A DNA stretch of 64,000 nucleotides, taken from contig JAJEKV010000162.1 of the NCBI GenBank assembly GCA_021234155.1, forward strand, positions 461,449 to 525,448. The letters run 5' to 3'. Origin of the DNA: Isoetes taiwanensis. Lineage: Eukaryota > Streptophyta > Lycopodiopsida > Isoetales > Isoetaceae. The notes under the pieces are model-generated. The model searched no databases and had not been told where the DNA came from. It worked only from the letters and a program-made list of their open reading frames with translations. Within the stretch, counting starts at the first letter, position 1; each line of letters opens with the position of its first letter. The position numbers were made by a program, and so were the translations under genes. Positions 59,093 through 64,000 of the stretch are shown here, one piece after another.

Positions 59093-61292
59093 TCTTATAT
59101 TATATTATATTTCGATTCATTTTTTTTTCTATATTGCTTCAAGATCCGATCGCGATAAGTGATAAATAGAAGCGTGAAGTGACCCAAAATCGTTCCAAAG
59201 GTATAGCTGCTTCAAACAATTCTTTTTTTACCTATATTCATTTCTCTTCTATCTACCTCTAGTATGATTATAAGCTAAACATTTATGTTAGTTGTTATAT
59301 TATTAAGTTAAACCTTTGAATTGAATACACATTTTTGTGATTTGATTGGAACCCAAATATGGTGCTGGTATTAAAAAATGTTATATAATCTGTTTCAAAG
59401 GGTCAATTTGGGGTTTTTAAAGTTTTTTTTTTTTTTACGCTTTTTTACAACGCGTTTTTAACGTTTTAATGTTATAAAAACGTATTCTAAGATTTTAAAA
59501 ACCAAAAATAAAAAACTTAAAAAACGTATGGTACCTACGGTATGCAAAGTATTTAACAACATTGTGTTAGACACATTCTCTTTAGCATCAGGAGTTCTTG
59601 TAGGGTGGCAAAAATGTACAGCTTTGTGGACGTTGGACAGTCCCATCCCTCCCTGTATTTTGGACTATCCATGGAAGATTCTTCTGCATGGCAAGACCAC
59701 AAAGTTGCTTGGTATCCCAGTTGGAATTCATGTCTCTGCTTCAGATGCTTGGGATGAAATCATTAGTGGGTTGCAAAAGCACTTGTTCTGGTGGCATACA
59801 GCTAAACTGTCCATGCCCGCCGGTAGAATCACTGTGGCTAAATGTGTTCTTAGTAATACTCATGTCTACATGGCGTCTGCTCTATTAGCTCCGCCGTGTA
59901 AGATGGAGGAGATTGTGCGTATCGTCAGAAATTTTATTTGGGGTGGAAATGAGTTAGGAGCGGTGGTCAAGGTAGCTTGGACGAAATGCATTAGACCTAA
60001 GGCAGCTGGTGGTCTTGGTATGTTGGATTTTCACCTCCAAAGCAAGGTGATGATATCAAAGTTTATTTGGAGGATTTTTCATTGGTAAGGATGATTCTCC
60101 TGGCCTGAGGTTGTTGGTGCAGTCGATTCAGCATTGTCTCCCATTTCATAAGGCAACCATTAAGCCCCTCCTTCCTTGGGCTTTGCTTTATCATATGCAT
60201 CCGTATCCTAATGCTTCTCCCTTTCTAAAGGGGTTGCTTGTTGCTTGGGATACTGTCAGGTCTCTTTTCCATATTAATCCTGAGGCATGTCTTCAGTTGT
60301 CCACTCCACGCTGGTGGATTCCTTTACAGGACACTCCAGAGAATGTGCCTCTAAGTGTGGTAGTTCATTCAAAGACACAACGACGATGGATACCAGCTGG
60401 TATAAGCACTATTGCAACTTGGTATAAGTCTGGTCATCTCATGCCATGGGAAGCATTTAGAACAAAGTTCTTGTTGTGCAGATGGGACAGAGTAACTGAA
60501 TCATATTGTTGCATTGTTGCCCGCGATTACGGTCCACGATTGAGGTCGCCGTATGGGGTTGCCATCAGGATATCCAGCCATGGCGGTTTGTGTCTTCTGT
60601 GTATAAATTGCTTTTGCATTCTGAAATCCTGCCTCCATCTAATAGGTGGCATCTTCAGGTCCCTCAGCCACAATGGAAAAGTGTTTGGATATGGATATGG
60701 GATAAGCTGCTTCATCCCAAAGTAGTAGTTTTGTGGTGGCAAGTGATCCATAGATGCCTCAGACTCAACAGGTTAGTCCATAAAATGGATAATCGGATTT
60801 CAGAGCTCTGTCCTTTATGCCAGCAAAGGGTTGAGAGTATTGAGCATTGTTTCTTCTTGTGTGAGCGGCTTCAGTAGGCATGGTCTTGGTTGTTGACCCT
60901 ATTTCGCACGTCTCGATCTAGCCAGCAAATTTTGCTTGCTATCTATCCTGATGCTTGGCCCAAACTACGAGGAACGAAGCTTTTCATCTCGCATGTGGTT
61001 CGGCTTTTATGGTCAATCTGGAAGAGAAGGAGGTTGTCTATCTTTAAGGGCGTAGATACTATAGATGAGATTGTTCTTCAGTGGGCGCAAAATAAAATTG
61101 TTATGGCTTACAATTGTTCTTCTCTTGATCAAGAGAAGAAAGTACTGATCTGGCATACTTACCTTCAGATTCATTCTTTTGCACAGGCAGGTGGTTGTGC
61201 TCAGTTGGATCGGTTTGTTCACTGGGGTTATAATCCTGTCTTTGCATGTTATGTTGCTCTAGTTTTTAGTTGGTGAATAAAGCCCAGCGTTT
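59093..61292 (+). mobile_element. Helitron 5' end plus LINE cargo, tandem copy 3
   Basis: Equivalent of 50475-52690. The first 80 bases are altered at CTG/CAG sites (for example TTCTGAAGATCTGACTGCG in copy 2 is TTCAAGATCCGATCGCG here). Confidence 0.7.
59528..61276 (+). pseudogene. 5'-truncated plant LINE ORF2, tandem copy 3
   Basis: Intact 186-residue RT end (59528-60088), an altered patch at 60490-60545 that shifts frame, then an intact zf-RVT (CPLCQQRVESIEHCFFLC). Confidence 0.85.
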
Positions 61293-62800
61293 TTAGAAAT
61301 GGAGCCCAGCGTTGCTGGGCATAGCTAGGAACTGTAAATGGCTGGAGCAAATTATTTGATGAATTCATATTCTTAAAATCACACAATTAGCATTTGACCA
61401 CATTTCCACCTCCCCTTCCTTTTTCCTTTTCCTTTTACGTTTCGATGCTCTTTTTTTTTCCCTCCTTTCCGCTTTTCGATTTTTTTTATTTACGTTTTTT
61501 CTTTTTCCAATCTTCCATTTCTACTATTTTCCTTTTCCCGTTTTTATTTTTCCCTTCCATTGTCATTTTTCTGATTTTGCAATCCATTTTCTCCCATTTC
61601 TCGTTGCCCTTTCCTTTTTTCTTTTTCATCCTTTCTCCACCCCTTTTCCTTTTTCCTTTTTTGCCTTTTTTCATTCTTCTATTCTCTGCTTCCCTTTTTT
61701 CTTTTTTTATTTTTCTCTTCTTTTTTATTCCCCTTCCCTTCCCTTCCCTTCCCTTCCTATTTTACCCTTATTTTTCCATCATTCCCTTTCTTCTCCTCCC
61801 CATTTCCCTTTCCCTTTTCCTCTTATCTTTTACCCTTTTCCTTTTCTCCGCTCCCCTCTCCTCTCCTCCCCTCCCCTTTGCTTTGCTTCCCTTTCCCCTT
61901 CGCCTTTCCCTTCCAATGGCTTTTTCCCTTCCCTTTTCCTCCTTTCCCAGCCTTTTTTCTCTTCCACTTTTTCCCGTACAATTCTTCCCTCCCATATCCC
62001 CCTCCCTTTTCGTTTTCCTTTTCTCTTCCCTTTTCCCATATCCCTTTTCCCCACCCTTTTTCTTCTCCTTTTTCAAGTGCCCTTTTTGCCCTTCCCTTTA
62101 TTTTTGTGCCTTTTTTCTTTTCCTTTCCTCCTCCTTTGTTCTTTTCCCGTTCCTTTTTTCCATACCTTCCCTTTTTCTCTTTCCTCACACTTTCCCTCTT
62201 TCTTTTTTTTCCACTTCACTTTTCCCCCTTCCTTCTTCCAGTTTTCTCTATGCCCTTTTTTCCTTCCCTTCCCCGCTTCCCCCTCTCTTTTTCTTTTCCC
62301 TTTTCCTTTCTCTTCTCCACTCCCTTTTTCTCTTCCCCTTTTCTTGTGTCCTTTTCCCCTTCCTTTTCTCCTTTCCCCATGTTTTTTCTCTTCTCCCTCC
62401 CTAGTGTCCCTTTTCACTCCCTCCTCCTCCTCCTTTCTCTTCTCTCTACCCTTTTCCTCTTCCCCTTTTTTCTGTACCTTTTATTCTTGTCCTCACCTTT
62501 CTTTTTTTTCCCTTCACTTTTCCCAATTCTTCCAATTTTCTCTATGCCCTTTTTCCTTCCCTTCCCCACTTCCCCCTCTCTTTTTCTTTTCCCTTTTCCT
62601 TTCTCTTCTCCCCTCCCTTTTTCTCTTCCCCTTTTCTTGTGTCCTTTTTTTCCTTTTCTTCTTTCCCCACATTTTTCCTCTTCTCCCTCCCAGTGTGCCT
62701 TTTCACTCCCTCCTCCTCCCCTTTTCCCTTCTCTCTACCCTTTCCCTCTTCCCCTTTTTTCCATACCTTTTACTCTTGTCCTCACATTTTCCCTCTTCGG
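61293..62800 (-). mobile_element. Polypyrimidine Helitron (H3 type), tandem copy 3, continuing beyond the unit
   Basis: Starts as in the other copies but is not cut at 61980. The polypyrimidine tract continues to about 62800. This shows that copy 3 carries the original right flank of the triplicated segment. No 5' end (TCTTATATT on minus) is reached before the tract folds back. Confidence 0.7.
61385..62800. repeat. Polypyrimidine tract, left arm of foldback
   Basis: About 1.4 kb of almost pure C/T on the plus strand. At about 62560-62790 a block with TTTACTCTTGTCCTCAC is matched in reverse complement by GTGAGGACAAGAGTAAA at 62860-62885. Confidence 0.9.
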
Positions 62801-64000
62801 GAAAGGAAAAGAAAGGGAGAAAAGAAAGAAAAAAAGGACACTACGAAAAGGAGAAGAGGGAAAGGGTGAGGACAAGAGTAAAGGGAAAGGGTAAAAGAAA
62901 AGGGAAAAAGGGGATGAGGAAAAGTGTCGAGAGAAGGGAAGGGAAAAGGAGAAGGGAAAATGAAAGGAAAAGGGAAAGGGAAAAGAAAGGGGGAGGATGA
63001 GGGAGCGAAAAGGGACACTGGGAAAGGGGAAGAGGAAAAAGGTGGGGAAAGGAGAAAAAAGGAAGGGAAAAAAAAGGAAGAGAAAAAAGGAGGGGAGAAG
63101 GGAAAGCGAAAGGGAAAAGAAAAAAGGTAGGGGGAATCGAGAAAGGGAAGGAAAAAGGACATAAAGAAAACTAGAAGAGGGAAGGGGGAAAAAAGGAAGA
63201 GAGAAAGTGCGAGGAAAGTGGAAAAGGAAAGGTAGGGAAAAAAGGAAAGGGAAAAGAACAAAGGAGGGGGAAAGGGAAGGAAAAATGGCAAGGGAGGGGA
63301 AAAAGGGCACTGAAAAAAAAGGAGAAGAAAAAAAAGGTGGGGAAAAAGATATGGGAAAAAGAAAGGGGAAGGATAAGGGAGCGAAAAGGGACACTGAAAA
63401 AGGGGAAGAGAAAAAGGGAGGGAAAAAAAGAAAATGAAAGGGAAAAGAAAAAGGGAGGGGGAAGCGAGGAAAAGAGAAAACTGGAAGAGAAATGGCGGAA
63501 AAGAGAACGGAAAAAAAAAGGAAGAGGGAAAGTGCGAGGAAAGGAGAAAAGGGAAGGTACGAAAAAAATAAAGGAAAAAAGAACAAAGGAGGGGGAAAGG
63601 GTAGGAAGAAAGACACAAAAATAAAGGAAAGAGAAAAAAGGCACTGGAAAAAATGAGAAGAAAAAAAAGTGGAGAAAAGGAATATGGGAGAAGAGAAAGA
63701 AAAGGAAAAGGAAAAGGGAGAGGAAGAGGGGAAAAAGTGGAAGGAGGAGAGGGGAAGGAAAAAAAGGCCATCAGAAAATGGAAGGGGAAGGGGAAGGGGA
63801 AAGGGAAAGGGAAAAGGAAGTGAAACGAAGGAGAGGGGAGGGTGGAGAAAAGGAGAAAGGAAAAAGAAAAAGAGAAAGGGAAATGGAGAGGAGAATAAAG
63901 GGAATGCGAGAAAGGATCAGAACAAAAAGGAAGAGAAAAATAGAAAAATGAAAAAGGGAAAAGCAAGGAATAGAAAAATAGAAAAGGAAGAAAAAAAGGA
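62801..64000. repeat. Polypurine tract, right arm of foldback
   Basis: About 1.2 kb of almost pure A/G on the plus strand, running to the window end. It looks like the reverse complement of the preceding tract, with a turn-around near CCCTCTTCGGGAAAGG (62797). Long Lys/Arg/Glu ORFs here, and Phe/Pro/Ser ORFs on the other strand, are compositional. Confidence 0.9.

Larger units (their letters stand above)
49063..61980 (+). repeat. 4.3-kb tandem triplication
   Basis: Three head-to-tail copies: 49063-53375, 53376-57676 and 57677-61980 (4313, 4301 and 4304 bp). Each contains a retroelement remnant, PBS and LTR, a Helitron 5' end, a truncated LINE and the start of a polypyrimidine Helitron. Both internal junctions read CCCGTACA/GCCCTTTAGG. 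The left flank of copy 1 reads AAGTCCA/GCCC, and copy 3 continues CCCGTACA/ATTCTT, so the joining had CA microhomology. Confidence 0.9.

Noticed and set aside
48436-59169. A 94-residue ORF (MVAEISRLKVV..) present four times
   Set aside because: It lies in the LTR of the minus-strand retroelement and is antisense to it; repetition comes from LTR copies and the triplication.
61394-63966. Long Phe/Pro/Ser-rich and Lys/Arg/Glu-rich ORFs on both strands
   Set aside because: Compositional ORFs in polypyrimidine and polypurine tracts.

Overview
This window reads as nuclear DNA of a land plant dominated by transposable elements. The evidence is intron-containing exons of plant genes (a PYG7/Ycf37-type TPR protein, a PPR protein, a DRG GTPase, a kelch protein), a Ty1/copia retrotransposon with an initiator-Met-tRNA primer site, a plant-type LINE with a zf-RVT zinc finger, and many Helitron termini. 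Nothing looks bacterial or organellar. I cannot name the species. No intact host gene is present; every recognisable host gene is a fragment or pseudogene.

Layout. 1-1575 is a 19-bp minisatellite, followed by a repeat segment (1798-2443). The same pair recurs at 18345-20284, where the array flips orientation. 2.4-18.3 kb is mostly diffuse sequence carrying Helitron ends (4858, 7116, 7173, 10362), a broken two-exon PYG7-like pseudogene (11.4-12.0 kb, minus), an unrecognised spliced gene remnant (13.6-14.1 kb, minus) and a MITE-like foldback (15.3 kb). 20.3-31 kb holds Helitron ends, a 65-bp tandem repeat, a diverged 0.6-0.7 kb dispersed repeat pair and a PPR pseudogene.

The core, 31.0-48.0 kb, is a minus-strand gene remnant encoding an N-terminal ParB-like domain, a Cys-rich segment and a circularly permuted N4/N6-type DNA methyltransferase-like domain whose catalytic motif looks lost. 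It is split by a 13.7-kb Ty1/copia element (33288-46970, 5-bp target duplication GCTTA, LTRs about 98% alike by eye). That element is itself split by two plus-strand Helitrons. H1 (35787-41416) sits in the integrase and H2 (42963-45343) in the reverse transcriptase. H1 is in turn split by a minus-strand Helitron, H3 (35800-37276), made mostly of a pure polypyrimidine tract. H1 carries captured exons of a DRG GTPase gene and H2 captured kelch-type coding sequence. The copia frame is restored at both Helitron excision points, and the methyltransferase-like frame is restored at the copia excision point, so the order of insertion can be read.

48.0-64.0 kb is a minus-strand LTR-retroelement remnant invaded by a Helitron carrying a 5'-truncated LINE and a second polypyrimidine Helitron. 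A 4.3-kb segment of this composite is present as three tandem copies (49063-61980). The third copy runs into a long polypyrimidine tract that folds back into a complementary polypurine tract to the end of the window. Sequence differences between the three copies cluster strikingly at CAG/CTG/CCG (CHG) trinucleotides.
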